From NCBI GenBank assembly GCA_023853785.1, contig JAJIRX010000717.1, positions 1-64,000 of the forward strand: a stretch of DNA of 64,000 nucleotides. The letters are read 5' to 3'. Source of the stretch: Psilocybe azurescens. Lineage: Eukaryota > Basidiomycota > Agaricomycetes > Agaricales > Agrocybaceae. Under the pieces are notes generated by a model, which searched no databases, was not told the DNA's origin, and saw only the letters and a program-made list of their open reading frames with translations. Positions 1 to 13,000 of the stretch are shown one piece after another. Made by a program: the position numbers and the translations under genes. The first letter of the stretch is position 1. The number at the start of each line of letters is the position of its first letter.

Positions 1-274
1 ACGAGAATTAGCACATCAAATGAATGACCTTACCATTGAAATTTTATTAGGGTCAGGTAGCGTCTGAAAATTTGAATTCATAAGGCTCTATTTCCTTCAG
101 TATATAAACAAGCAAGAATTAAGAATTAAATGACCGAAGGCGTAGCTTGGGATTAGATTGAAGGTATACTAAGTTGTCTTGCATCTATGCAAAGCAGGCA
201 TGAAGGAAGAGATAGATCGAGATAACGATGGTACAGTCTTCGATTGGTTGGTATCAATTTGGTCTTCAGTTCGC
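1..274. other. Intergenic, downstream of thioesterase gene
   Basis: No coding region is supported here. It is the 3' flank of the minus-strand thioesterase gene. The short open frames have no recognisable protein content. Confidence 0.6.
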
Positions 275-1845
275 TTACAATTTTGGCTGCGGTTTTTCCT
301 CGACGGGTCCTCTTCTATTGGCACGGACGACGCCTTCTTGTGTTGTAACTGCCACCAAAGTACCATCACGAGTGAACATCTATAAATCGAGTTCAAATCA
401 GCATTTTGGATTACAAGCTGCTAAACCATAAAGGCGCAAATACTGGTCTCAGACATACCCTGCCATGGACAATTGCGCGCCCAGAACCGCCACGAGGGCA
501 GTCGATCTTGGTAAGAGCATGAGTTAGGCGATAATTCGAGAAAGATCTGGAACAAACCTCGTATAGAAGCCAATCCCCGGCGTCGAAGTCGTTGCTGGAG
601 AAAGAAAAGAGTAAATATAACGAGCAGCTCATTAGTGGGGTCGACTATACTTATAAAACCAAATTGCATGGTCTAGAGTAGACTAAGATATACTTAAGTC
701 AGTCTACTCCTTCAGTTCATTGTGGAGACTCACATTCATGCTTAACGAATTGGGACCCTTCCCTCCTCGCTTCAATCCCATAACTCTGCCCGCAGTTGAG
801 ATGCTATAATGGGATATGCCATGTCAGCAATTATGTGATGATAAAATAAAAAGAACGTACAAGTTAAGGTCGGATTCATATGCAAGAATACACTGTAATT
901 AACATGAACTTAATAAGCTATCGCGAGACGTTTTATCATCGAGACGCACCTTTGGAATGGCGCTTCATACCGGGGATGTCTCTCGCCTTCATCCAATACA
1001 TATAATGTTCAATGCCATCTTTACTGACATACGGCCCTTTGGCTGATTTGAGAGCAATAGGACTTCGCGTGCGCTCCTAAATTGCAAAGTAAATCAAGTA
1101 ACAAAGAAAAGATGATAGGGTGTAAGCACACTAACAGGACAAAATATAAACAGATCAACTCGCCTGCAATCTGTCCTGGAAGAACTTGATCACAAGTGGT
1201 GATGAATTTGGATCCTGAATTACGCGGGCATAGTTAACTTCTTCGTCTGGGCATTCCTCGGGGGTGGAACAACTGGCATTGTCCATTGGTGGATTGGTTG
1301 CCATGGCTCAGGTCTCTGAAATGAACAGACCATAATGAAGATGATGTGCCCATGTTGAATGGCTTTCACTGAACGTGTGACGTAGGACCTGCCATCGCGT
1401 ACACGTTCGACGCTATATACGATAGGAGTCGAGGGAGGCACTCATTAAGAAATAACACTGTCATCAATTCTGAGTTCAGCTAGCGTCCTCATTGGGTCAT
1501 TAAATATGTAGGGACACACATGCAGTGACTATTGGACAACGAGAGTAGTGTCAACGTTCAAAGTCTATTAATCATGGTTAGGACACCTACATGCAAAGCA
1601 AACGCAGGGTCAACGCAATTGGTAGCAGAAACTAAACCCTGACTGATGACTTGACTGTTCGTCGGTCCTAATCAGCAACTTTAGAGGCGACTACTGTCAT
1701 ATTTGAGGACTTACCCTCCGAATGCGCCTCGAGCAAGCAGGGGTAGCCACAAAGACTTTGAGCGAAAGAGGTTTACTTCAATCTGTTCAACTTCGAGGGA
1801 TGTTGAAATTTGTTCATGTTCAACTTGATTCAGTCCACCGTTCAT
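275..1845 (-). CDS. TesB-type acyl-CoA thioesterase (ACOT8/Pte1-like)
   Basis: Hydrolyses acyl-CoA to free fatty acid and CoA; family members of this type act mainly in peroxisomes. The first exon begins at an ATG at 1845 and reads LEVEQIEVNLFRSKSLW, then after an intron QVISQGLVSATN, the N-terminal hot-dog domain. Further exons give YSVERVRDGRSYVTRSV (about 1350-1415), a middle exon ending in GPNSLSMN, then HAIWFY and NDFDAGDWLLYE (about 575-600), and RAIVHGR followed by MFTRDGTLVAV and the stop at 275-277. These match the double hot-dog TesB fold in order. At least six short introns are needed. The C-terminus (EEKPQPKL) is not a clear PTS1 signal. One junction, before HAIWFY, does not keep phase, so a base may be missing. 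Family assignment is firm; exact exon ends are inferred. Confidence 0.8.
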
Positions 1846-2481
1846 TACAGATGCGAAGAGAGGGGATAAGGTTGATATGGCTGATTTTTAGAAGAAATAT
1901 TTCCTTGAGGTCGAGGTCTTATAATATTACTGCTTGTGATTGTGATATGACGCTGTAACAAATAGTACCGATTTTGGTTCGGCGGTAGTAAACATAGACC
2001 GACTTGCCGGCAAACGGTATCATGTTACCCGAATGCCGCTGAAACTTCAACTTTCTTAAGTCTTTAATCTTGCTTTGCTTCAACCGGTCAATTCGATGTT
2101 ACTACTAGTCTCAAGTTCGGTATTTCACCGTTTTTATAAGTCGAAGATATCCTCTATTTATAGGAACATAGATATTGACACTAAGATCACCATAAAAATA
2201 TATAAACTTATTCTAGGTGTTCGACGAATATATGGACGGAATAGAAGAGATTACGACAGAATTGTAGACCTGTGAGTGCCTTGTGAAATATGCTGTAGAC
2301 CTTCAAGTGCAGCCTTGTGGCTGGTTGGAAATAGCTTGGAAGCAGTGCATAGACGCCCTTCGTTATTGTTGAAGCAGTGAAATAATCACCGTAGAGACCA
2401 TCTATGCCAGATATTTGAATAGGGAGACGCGCAAATACAGAGGAAAACATACGACCCACTCTTAATATGACTGAAAAAATG
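1846..2481. other. Intergenic region between thioesterase and XPA genes
   Basis: AT-rich stretch that must contain the promoter of the minus-strand thioesterase gene and the 3' UTR of the XPA gene. No protein-coding exon is recognisable on either strand. Confidence 0.55.
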
Positions 2482-3653
2482 TCAAAGCTCCTCCACCTCG
2501 ATGGTAAAGCCACACTCATGGCATACTTGCTCTCCGATACCATCCCGAATTCCTTGTACTTGGCTGAAGACATGCTTGTGCTCAGCATCCTTTCGTCTCT
2601 GCCAAACACCCTCCTTTGTTCGCTTTCGAAGCTCTTTCAAACTCTGTTCAAATTTCTTGTTCTTCTTCTTGTCTTTTTTCCGCCGTCCGTCTCTCAAACT
2701 CGGCATCCAATGCCTCAGGAGAACCCCATTTCTTCCAGGCGAAATCTTCCACTTGGCATCGTAAAAACAGCATCATGTTGGCATAGGTAGACGCGTGTGG
2801 GTTGGCTTTTAGAAGATGTGGCATAGCTTCCTCATCTCTAAGTTCGGCTATACAGTAAGCAGGGTCACTGAATGCTTCCGGAGGCCGTTCGACATATACT
2901 TACGATCCGTAAGTAAGTAATCCTAATCAATCGAATTCATTCATGAGCTATTATTGTTCTACTGCAGGAATGGATACCTTACAGTTTTGCATTCTGTTTT
3001 CGTCAACAGACTATATTTGTCAGAGTGTTCGTTCTGGCACGATTTACAGACTAAACATTTGAAGACTTTCATAAATGTTGGGTCAATGTCCATAGAATTG
3101 CATTCTTTGCATTTTGCATTGCGTTCAGAATCAAGAAACATGGCTATTCAGACATTTAGGATGCTAATGCATTTGAAGGAATAACAAGACATACGTATAT
3201 CCAAATTGTGCACATCTCTCTGCTTCTCCCTTTCCTTCTCCTTTCTTCGCAGTTCCTCATCTACTTTCTTACCATCATCCATTAGGAAGCCGCCCTTAGA
3301 GTTGACCATTTTCGAAAGATCATATTCGAAGTAGGTTCCGAGACGCGAATCCCGCTGCAGTGGTTTGGAGGAAGATGCCATGGCCTGACCCTGTGTTGTG
3401 GGTGTACCAGATAGAGGCCTCTTGTTATTAGAATTTGTAGCATAAGAGGATGAAAGGTCTTGTTCCTTTTGCCGCTGTACAACTTTGGCTATAGATTAAG
3501 TGGCATGAGAGGATGCTCAATATATGATCAGAATCGAAGAAGACCTTTCAGTCGGTTGATTTCAATTTGTTTGACATGTTCAGGCGTCGCTTGAAGAGTA
3601 GAGGAATCGAAGGTTCGCGGAGGAGTCGATGTCCTTTGATTGCTAGATATCAT
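2482..3653 (-). CDS. rad14: DNA repair protein Rad14/XPA
   Basis: Damage-verification scaffold of nucleotide excision repair. The start at 3653 gives a short N-terminus followed by [14 protein letters not shown]. The second large exon reads [20 protein letters not shown] (about 3290-3360). The zinc-finger exon carries [10 protein letters not shown] and CLVCKSC (about 3000-3130), the CxxC...CxxC finger of XPA. A mini-exon gives DYLLTD (about 2900-2920), then [33 protein letters not shown], and finally [21 protein letters not shown] and [13 protein letters not shown] before the stop. All parts are in XPA order. The frame breaks once at the run of six A (plus-strand T, 2674-2679), between DAEFERR and KDKKKNKK; elsewhere exon phases agree. 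I treat this as a likely sequence error rather than a dead gene. Confidence 0.87.
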
Positions 3654-4076
3654 TGTTTTACAGAAGCAGTTTATTTTGAGTCTATTGGATTGTGAGGAAA
3701 TATTAAGAAGTGTGCAAGAAGCTGCAAAAGAGAGCAACTCGAATGCTTGTTTGATTTAATTAATGACTCGCGTCAGTCACGTGGCTTCTAATAACATTTT
3801 GAATTTGCTAGTACTCGAGTAGAGTCATGGATATTGCATTGGTAGAGCAAGATCCCGTCAGAAAATAAAGCACTCTCTTCACGAGGATAAGCTCTTAGAT
3901 GGTCTACTTCCACATTCCTCAAAACGCCCTAAATAAAAGTACACTAAATAAACGATACAATGACATAACAATTACAATCAAATAACTATGGATCTCATAC
4001 CCATTATGCAGTCTCAGCTGGTGGAGATACAACGGAATCCACGGCCATTTTGTCTTCTGCTTGTACCTCACCGTCT
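3654..4076. other. Intergenic region between XPA and Rpd3 genes
   Basis: Contains the upstream region of the XPA gene and the 3' flank of the histone deacetylase gene, both on the minus strand. No coding exon seen. Confidence 0.55.
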
Positions 4077-6395
4077 TCATTTTTTCTCAGTTATAGGCTC
4101 AGGTTCATCTTTGGTGATATGGTTGGCAACGACTGAGGTGGCAGCTTCCTGTGCTTCTGTGCCCGAACCTCCCGCATTACTCTCTGCAGAAGGCGTATCA
4201 ACGTCCATGTTTGATTCGGCGGCGGCGGCAACCAACATACGGACAGCGGTTGTGTGACCACTGGGTCCAGCACCATGAGAGTTCATTGTGCCCGAGTTCA
4301 ATATCCCTCCACCGAGACCAAACTTATGGGTTCCGCCATTGATTTCGTCGCTCTCCCGTTTACGATACATCGCATGATTTCGGCGGCCACCTTCACCTTC
4401 GTCATCAGAGTCTGATAATTCACCATCTGCTTGCCGTCTTGAATCTAGTAAGCGCATGGGTCGACGATCATCTGGATCTATGAGATCTTCGTCCTCGTTA
4501 GGATCATCAAGAGCACCGTCGATGGGCATAATGGGAATATCTGGAACAGAAGTTGTCGTCTTCATGAGGCGAAGGTCGCAGAATTAGATAAATACAAACG
4601 CAGCTAACCTGACATCTGAACACTAGGAGGGCCACCAGCGTGTCGCAGATTCTCCAGCACAATTCGTTTTACCCGATCTAGATATGCTGGGCTGTTCAAA
4701 TCATCGGCATTCGACGATTTAACGTCAAGCTCGTAGTCTGGCCCAAAGTATTCATAATACTCATTGACCGGAATTTCTAGACATGGACTTGAATAAACGA
4801 TAACGAGTCACAAAAAAACCAACCTGGCCCGAGCTCGACACCGGCCGCCAATCCCGTTTCAAACGCCCATGCTCGGCTGACGTTACGCATAGTATAGCCT
4901 CCTCCACCGAGAAGAAGCAGTGGCTTGTTAAATGACTTGACGAACTTAACACAGTTAGCGTGACCTTGTACATAGCATCAGCCCGTCTTCCAATACAGCG
5001 ACATCTAGACAAACCTCGCATTGACAGATTCAAACATCCCAGCTTGTCACCGGACAAAGAGTCTGTCCCACATTGCAATACGATGGCCGAAGGATCATAC
5101 GATTCCATCACTTGTTGAATCACCTATAGGAGACAGTTAAACATCCACATTTTTCAGGGAAGTTGAAAAACGTACGGGTTCAAATACGGATTTGTAATTT
5201 TCGTCAGAGATACCATCTCGAAGAGGGAAATTAAGTGCATAATATTTGCCTTTCATCACTCCTACGTCCTAAACATTATAGGATTAGCTAGTTTGGTTAC
5301 TAGGTTCATGTCTTTACGTACCCGAAGTTCCCCTGTACCAGGAAAGTATTCTCCATATTTGTGGAAGCTCACGGTCATGACTCTATCTGTAGTGTAGAAT
5401 GCTTCTTCGACTCCGTCTCCATGATGTACATCAATATCAATGTATAAGACGCGGGTATGGTACCTGCTCGAGACATTGAACACCCTCACCCGCCATAATA
5501 AGATGCGTACGCCTTACCGTAGTAGTTCCAGAATACCCAAGACAATATCTACACAAGAGTCAGATAGGGTTGGGAGATTGAAAACTTTGAAAACCTGCAG
5601 ACCATTTACATAACAAAATCCACTGGCTTCACTTTTCTTCGCGTGATGAAGACCACCTGCCCAGTTCACTGCAATATCACATTTGTCACGGCTGAGTCTA
5701 GCCGCCCCCTCTGGTGTAAATTTGAAACTTGAGTGATACTAGAAACCAGTCTGTGAAGAAGGCAACCAACATACCCATTGACCCTCCAGCAGAAATGGAA
5801 CAATATTCGAAGAGCCCATCGAAGACTGGGCAATCATCTCCAACGTTGTCTGGTGTGAAGTTCTAGTTCAGTACTTAGATTGAGTGAGGAGTGTTAAAAG
5901 GCTTACACTTGTGTTGCTCTTTTACAAAGGAATTCATATTACTTGGAGTGATACGGCTTAGAAATTCAACATATTCGTCGGAATGAAATTGAGTCATTTC
6001 GCGCTTCGTGGCGGGTTTGGCGCGCTGCAAGGTAATTGATGTGTAAATTAAATGAAACATATATGTAAAGGGTTCGAAACTTACGAAAATTTCCATTTTC
6101 TTGTACAAGCCGTAGTTCATGACGAGAGAGTGACACATGCGTATGCGAGTGGGCTTCATTCTACGAATAAAAGGAAGGTAAAATAAACAATCCGAGCCGG
6201 AATTCAGTTCAACGTAGGATTTACGGATGCCCTGGACCATAATGGAAGCCCCGATATCTGAATCGAAAAAGTAACACTGTATAGGCGTCAATCAATCCGA
6301 ACTGGCCAAATGTTACACGAGGATCCAACAAAAAATGAGACGTACAACGCGTTTTTCTGGGTTTCCCCGTCAAGTGGAATCATTTTTTCTGACAT
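4077..6395 (-). CDS. rpd3: Class I histone deacetylase Rpd3/HDAC1
   Basis: Zn-dependent lysine deacetylase, catalytic subunit of Sin3/Rpd3 corepressor complexes in the nucleus. In exon order the sequence shows [49 protein letters not shown], the HH motif exon ([11 protein letters not shown]), [17 protein letters not shown] (zinc Asp and His), [29 protein letters not shown] (second zinc Asp) and [12 protein letters not shown] (catalytic Tyr), so the active site is complete. The last exon (4077-4565) holds the acidic tail [18 protein letters not shown] and a fungal Ser/Gly-rich end. DSDIG and FHYGPGHP lie in different frames at a run of four C (plus strand 6249-6252), as if one G is missing. 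The start ([10 protein letters not shown], 6395) is a candidate; its splice to the next exon does not keep phase. Confidence 0.9.
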
Positions 6396-6723
6396 CTTGA
6401 AGGTTGAACAGTGGTATTATCGCATTACTTCAGAGAAAGGAAATGGGAGAGTTTATGACCAAATGATACAGAACACCCGAGATCAAACCTTCGCATGACC
6501 TCGATTTATTTGGCAGCATCATCTAGCACAAGCAATGTTGCGTCACTGCGACGGCGTTCCTCATTACATTGTCAGTGAAACCTTATCACTGAATTTGCAT
6601 TCATTATAGGCGAAATCCCCAGCATACAAAAATTCTACTGTGTACTATTCGAACCTACAATTTAGAAGGATAAAGGGGCATAAAATATAGTGTTGGAAAG
6701 GGCGATCATCAACTTCTGAATGC
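6396..6723. other. Intergenic region
   Basis: Upstream region of the minus-strand deacetylase gene and 3' flank of the DinB-like gene. No gene recognised. Confidence 0.5.
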
Positions 6724-7614
6724 CTACAACTTATTTTTGCTCAAAAGCGTCTCGCGATCTGGCCAATCCGCATCAGTCTTATTTTCATCATTGTATATAA
6801 GGTTCAATTCACCCTGGTAAACCAAAGTTGAGGGAGCAAAACCAAAGTCTTCCGCTAATTGTATTCCCTAACTGAAAGTCAACTGCAGGTTCTTCTTAGG
6901 GAAATTGCATATACTAACTAGTTCTCCTGCAATGACGCGAACCTACAAAAGGGCCTAAGTGAGTAGATTGCTAAAAGTATCTATAAGGTAGCCTACCATG
7001 GACCAATGATGCACACAATGCAGGCTCGCAAACCAAAGCTTGTGTCTGTTAGCGGTGATATTTAGCGCGGGCGAAGACAGGTCTCACCTCTCTACCGATA
7101 CTAGTCTTGAACGAATGCATGTACGGCGTAATAGCGTGTAACGAAATCTCTTCGTCGAAGTTCGTAGTCGGGACAACCTCTTCTAACTGCTTTACAGCGT
7201 CAAGTATTGCAGTCCTTGCCCCTTCTAGACTTGTTTCCATCGGGGTGTTTCGTATTCTGGTGTCATACGACAACACTCGCGGTGAAGGGGTCTGCATGCA
7301 TTCTATTAGGAGTACAAAGTGGTCGCGCGCGTGCCTTAAATGCTTGCCTTGATAAAGCGTTCGATTTCAGCGAAATAGTTACAATCGGAAAGGAATTTGT
7401 TCATACCAATTGTAGAGCCCGGAAGATGTTTCGAATGTACAGTCAGTTGTTCATCCGAAGTCAGATGATTGTCGACAAGATCCACCGCTTGCAGAAGGAT
7501 AGTCTTGCCAACTGCAATTTGCTGCTTTACGACGTCATGAACCGCGTTTTCGGTTAGCTGGGAGGTCGAGGAGGACATCGGAGCGGTCGTAGTCTCAGTA
7601 GAAGATTCAGCCAT
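6724..7614 (-). CDS. DinB/YfiT-like putative metalloprotein
   Basis: Conserved fungal protein resembling the DinB four-helix superfamily; biochemical role unknown. From an ATG at 7614 the first exon reads MAESSTETT, then VGKTILLQAVDLVDNHLT. After an intron comes KHLRHARDHFVLLIEC, then RVLSYDTRIRNTPMET and ISLHAITPYMHSFKTSIGRE. A further exon carries LWFASLHCVHHWSMV and then RVIAGELG, and the last exon ends LIYNDENKTDADWPD. Three widely spaced His positions (HARDH, TPYMH, LHCVHH) fit the metal-binding triad of DinB proteins. Four introns of about 45-60 nt all keep phase, so this gene looks intact. Divergent from the succinyl-CoA ligase gene. Confidence 0.72.
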
Positions 7615-7668
7615 TGCAAAATGAGGGGAAAGGAACCAAGTGGCAAATGATCGGGCAGGAGCCACGTC

Positions 7669-7680
7669 AATATATATATA
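7669..7680 (-). promoter_or_regulatory. TATA-like element upstream of DinB-like gene
   Basis: An alternating AT stretch (core tatatatata) lies about 55-65 nt upstream of the DinB-like start codon on the minus strand, a plausible TATA position. No experimental support. Confidence 0.35.
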
Positions 7681-8194
7681 CGTCAATGTGTAATATACGA
7701 GTAAAATACCACGATCAAGGCGAGGTAAAGACCCTTGCCTCGCGTATCCCTCGAGATTAATCCCATGATACTTCCTGCACACATTTCTCCATGCTGCTAA
7801 TTAAGCGAAAGCAGATTGAGAATACACGAGCAGGGATAAATCGGATTTCGGAAATATTCCTCTGCCTAATTTCAAGCAACCCAAGAAGAGATAAGCCACC
7901 CGAACTCAAGGCGAGGATGAGATTTAATCTTCCAAAGAATTGCCCTTTATCCTACTCGAAGAAGGAAGGGTGAGAGACAGGAAGAAGCCCGAAAATCATC
8001 GACCGTCATCGTCACTTTGGTTAGAGAGCAAACAGCAAATGAAGGACCAACTCTTTATAGCATAGCTGACTAAGCAATTTCCTTTAACGGATATAATATC
8101 GTTTCGGGGTCCGGGAATGGTGGTGTCCAGGTCTTCGTCGCGATGCGCTGGACTTCTTCCAACTCTATATCCTTCCTATTACCCATCCCTCTCA
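7681..8194. other. Divergent promoter region, DinB-like and succinyl-CoA ligase
   Basis: Non-coding region between two diverging starts. Apart from the TATA-like run, no defined element is recognisable. Confidence 0.45.
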
Positions 8195-9923
8195 ATGTTG
8201 ACGTCGTTAAGGAAAGCGGCCTCATTGGCGCGTGTATGTATTAGTGGCTTCCAATTTATCATTTCTGACTTTTCTATTAGACTGCATCTACAGGTCAGAA
8301 GCGATTCCTGTCAATACATGAATATCAGTCTATGAAGCTTCTCAACGACGTCTGTCTCTTGCCTTTCTTTATTGAATACACATATTGACATGAATCTCAG
8401 TATGGAATTGCTACTCCGAAAAGCATCGCCGCAAAGACACCTCAAGAAGCTTATGACGTCGCAAAGAATTTTGGTAATACCGTCGACTTGCCGTCCGCAA
8501 AAGTACTTAAAACAAAAATTTCAAAGGGACCAATAATCTCGTAATCAAAGCTCAAGTACTGGCTGGTGGAAGAGGAAAGGGCAAGTTTGACAATGGCTTC
8601 CAAGGTGGCGTTCATATGGTGGACAGGTCAGACAACATTCAGAGTGACCTCATCTCTCGCTCATATCACATCTCTCCCTTAACAGTGCCTCACAAGCCCA
8701 AGAAATTGCGGAGAAGATGATTGGCGCGAGTCTCATCACAAAACAGACAGGTGCTGGTGGACGAGTGTGTAATGCCGTTAGTAATAATATTTTTTCTATT
8801 CATGTATTTTAAATGCACATCCTAACCAGAAGCAATTCAGGTTATGCTGGCGGAGCGTAGACAAACTGATCATGAATACTACGTCGCTGTCTTGAATGAC
8901 CGTGCCTCTCAAGGAGTTGTACTGGTTGCTTCAGCCCAAGGTGGCATGAACATCGAAGAGGTCGCCGCTAAAGATCCAGATGCTATCATCACCACTCCCA
9001 TTGACTTCGAGAAAGGACTGTCAAAAGAAGAGGCTATCGCTATAGCTCAAAAACTTGGTTTCAAGGATGCCGATACCCAGTCGCAGGCAGCGGATATATT
9101 CATCAATTTATACCGTATATTCAAGGAGAAGGATGCAACCCAGATCGAAATTAACCCCATGGCACTTACCACTGACGGCCAAGTTTTATGGTATATTTTC
9201 AATTACTAAATGCCCGTTCGAGCTTCTCACTTTTCATGCAGCATGGACGCGAAATTCGGCTTCGACGATAATGCTGAGTTCCGTCAAAAGATATCTTTGC
9301 TCTTCGTGATATTTCTCAAGAAGAACCGTCTGAGGTCGAAGCCCAAAAGGCTAATCTTAATTTCATCAAATTGGATGGCAGCATCGGCTGCTTGGTCAAT
9401 GGTGCCGGTCTTGCTATGGCTACCATGGATGTGCTCTCTCTCCATGGCGGTAACCCTGCCAACTTCCTTGATGTTGGAGGGTATGTTAATCTCGCTCTCC
9501 TTTTCACAGTGACTGTGCTGACATGACTGCAGAGGTGCCACTCCTGAAACTGTCAAGAAAGCGTTTGAAATCATCGTTTCTGACCCCAAGGTCAAGAGTA
9601 TTTTCATCAACATCTTTGGTGGTAAGCCTATATGTATTCGCAATCCACATTTTACAATAACATCCTTGAACAGGTATCATGCGATGCGATTATATTGCCG
9701 AAGGCGTCATCAGAGCTGCTAAGGAGCTGGATTTGACAATTCCTCTTATTGTGAGACTGAAAGGTACAAAGGAGGCTGAAGCCAAGAAGTGAGTATGAAA
9801 TTATAGAGCAATGGTCATATCTAATCTTCTGTATTCAGGATGATCAAAGATTCAGGCCTGAAGATTATTCCATTCGACAGCCTAGATGAAGCTGCCGAGC
9901 AGGCTGTCCAATTGGCCGTTTAG
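8195..9923 (+). CDS. lsc2: Succinyl-CoA ligase beta subunit, mitochondrial
   Basis: TCA-cycle enzyme interconverting succinyl-CoA and succinate with substrate-level phosphorylation. The start at 8195 gives [13 protein letters not shown], a basic amphipathic mitochondrial presequence. Then follow [16 protein letters not shown], the ATP-grasp region [19 protein letters not shown] and [56 protein letters not shown], the CoA-ligase half [18 protein letters not shown] and [15 protein letters not shown] (phosphohistidine-loop side), [18 protein letters not shown], and the C-terminal end EQAVQLAV. About eight introns. AEFRQK and [15 protein letters not shown] are in different frames near 9286-9292, as if one base is missing after AAAAG; otherwise the frame is continuous. 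Nucleotide specificity (ADP or GDP) cannot be told by eye. Confidence 0.9.
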
Positions 9924-10092
9924 AATATTAGATGCACTCGACTATATTAATCACTCTCATAACTTTTTATGCAACGGCAAAAATCGTTGTGATATAACAT
10001 AAACGAAGACAGCATATACCGTAAGAAAACAATAAGTAACAAAAAGCTAGAAAGACAGTGTACAGCGATTCGGGAGGCGAAGGCGGAGCAGA

Positions 10093-13000
10093 TCATTCAC
10101 CAAGATGGCCTGACGAAGGACTGCGCAGGGGCGAGATTGAACCCGTTATGTGATGGTTGGTGATGTCCATTGTGCGTTGTATGTTGTTGCTGCTGAGGGA
10201 GGGGGGAGGAGGGGCTGAAATTTGGCCATTATCTGCACGCGGCTGACCACGGCCAGCTGGAATAGGCATATAGCCATGATTTTGAGGGACTTGGACTGCA
10301 TGGAGCATTACTGGACTATTGCCATACATTGCTGACCCAGGGTGGGCATGTGCATTGGACATAACAGGACTCATGACAGGTATGCCACGCCCGCGACCTG
10401 CACTCTGTGCTTGCGGCGTCGCGGGCATCATGTTCGGGGTGGAGGTTGCGGACCATAGCCGGGCGAAGGATATGCCATCATTTGAGCGGGATATGGAGAC
10501 ACAACAGGGCGCATCATGTTACCGTGAGGCTGAGACGAAGGAGGCATGGTCATCCACATTGGTTGGCTGTACAATGGTGTATGGCCATTCAGCTGCATCC
10601 TACTCGGAACGGGGCTCGAATTCATCGGATGTCCATACATGACGGGAGCTGGCGAGTGGCTCATCATCGGTGAAGGATAAGGAACATAGGCAGGACGCAT
10701 ATTGTTTTGAGGTGCTGAAGAATACGCATAAGTAGCAGTGGTAGGACGAGCTACAGGTGCATGAGTGGATGGGGAGAAAATGCTGCTCTATGTTGTGGCT
10801 GACTCGAAGTCGAGGATGATGTTGGCACTGTTTGAAAGGCCCTAGTCACGTCATGAAGCGACATTCGCGAAGGTGCACTGGGCAATGAAGGTGGTGGCGT
10901 TTCTCCATCCTCGGATTTGACATCCTGCAATGTGAACGGTAAAGCAGTCAGATCATCAGCGATGCCTTCTAAAGAATTGACAGCATGCAATCCAGCCTTG
11001 TTAGAGGTCTGAGACCAGACGGCTTTGAGGTGCTCGGGATCGGGGGCTCGCGCAGGAGAGTCTTTCATAGGTAAGCTCACGGAAGACCTACTCCATGATC
11101 CTGCAGAATGATGGGTAGGAGGCGTTACTGGTACACTCTAGAAGTAATGGTAAGTCGAAAAATGATAGATTCACTTATAGTAAGACTTACTGATGAGTCC
11201 GAGCTCTCAGCTTTGCCGGGGGCAAAAGTTGGCGCAAGGTCTCCAGCGGACGACGATACCGACTTAACTACCCCATTGGTAATTGGCGCCGGTAATTGGC
11301 CTTTCTCTCCCAGAGGTAGTCGAGGCGGCGAAGGCGAATGTGGTATTTGGGGGCCCGAAACCTCGTCTAACTGACTATCAACGATAAAATTGACTAGCGG
11401 TGTCGCATCGGCCTCAATGATACGAGAGTCGCGACGGAACGCCACAGCAGACCCCGCCGGCATCTTTGGCTGAGCGCGAGATCGGACTGCTGAATTACTG
11501 TCGGATTTTGTCGGAGAATTTTCACTGGACTTAGGAATGGAAGCAACGTGAGTTTCCGGAGGTGTACTGTCTGGAGGAGGTGAACGACTCGTCGTGTTGA
11601 GTTCTGCCTGAAAATCTACTTTGGCTGGTGAAGGTGTTACCGGGTTTCGCCAAGTAGCGGCACCATCTGCGAGAGTGGGACGCCCGAACGCACCTGCCCC
11701 GTTGATTTTTGTCTGCGATACAGAGGGTATATTGACTTTAGGTCCTCTACGTCTAGGAAGCACGACTCGGTAATTGATTCTGCCTTTGAAGAAATTAGGT
11801 CTGCGGAACAGTACGTCATTGACCGATAAGTCTCTACGACTCATCTCTGCCACAGGTGGATCAAAGAGAGTATGTCCATGCGAGCCTGGAATGGAGGCCT
11901 GAAGAATGCATGTAATTGCTTCTTATTAATGGACTCCACAGGACGGGAGACCGATGGAAGACGAAGTACATTGTTGCCTGCTGGCGGAGGTGACATCGGA
12001 GGCTGCAGAACTGTTACCAAGAATATTTCCTGAGGCTCGTCGCTATCGTCAAATCTGCGCTGCCTGAGAGGTGGCGGTACCCAACGATCTCTGAGATTAG
12101 TCCGAACAGATATAGGGGCAGAGGGGTGAGTTGACGAAACTGTGCGCGAGGGCTGCAGGTCTTGATCAGCAGAGTTACTCGGAGAAACTTCTTTCGGTGG
12201 TTCGTGTGTTTGCATTGTAACCAGTACGCCCTTGATTCGGGACATAGCATCATCCAATGCCGACATTGTTGCTTCCTTGTAAAATGCCTGACTGCGGGGA
12301 GTTCGTTGAGCACTGGGATTATGCGGTAGATGTATTGTTTGCCCTCCATCATGATGGCTGAGTGATTCTTTCGTCGAGAACGCGAAGGCATCAGGCAAGG
12401 ATGACTCTTCCCTAGCAGACGCTTGATCCTTGATGGGGGATACACGGTCGCGTGCAAGCAACGAAGCATCGACCTGCTTGATCTCATCAACAACCTGAAT
12501 TTTATTATCTTCCGGTTTCAGTGCCGGCGGCTCATTCACTTCTTGTGAGACTTTTCTCCTCCAAGTACCAAAGTCTACCTTGTTCAAGGGTGATATAGAT
12601 GAGTCGGCCACTGTCGGTTCCTCAAAGAAATCGCTGGCGACAGGACGTGACGTTCTCGACGATGCGACAGTAGTACTGAGTACCTCTTTGGGACTGTCCG
12701 ATACAGCCTCAGAAACGTCTGAAATGCCGACAAATTTGCCCATGTCCGAGAAATCTACAACTTCAAGATCCTCTTTCGAGCCGTCAGCAATGGATTCCAC
12801 TTGCTCAGCTGCTGAAGGTCCCGAGGCAATGAAATTAGCAGATACGGAAGGACGGGATTGAATTTGACGAAGTCGAGGAGACATTGGAATAGGATTAGTT
12901 CTTGCTCTCCATGATTCGGTCTGAGTAGCGGGGGACGCGGGTACAGGTGTTGGCCGAGGAGTTGTGGCACTCAATCGTCTCGTGGGACGAGAAGATTCCG

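Noticed and set aside
7786..7973. Plus-strand frame of 60 codons in the DinB/succinyl-CoA ligase intergenic region
   Set aside because: No recognisable content and lies in a divergent promoter region.
12580..12861. Plus-strand frame opposite the large Pro/Ser-rich protein
   Set aside because: Antisense shadow; composition mirrors the opposite strand.
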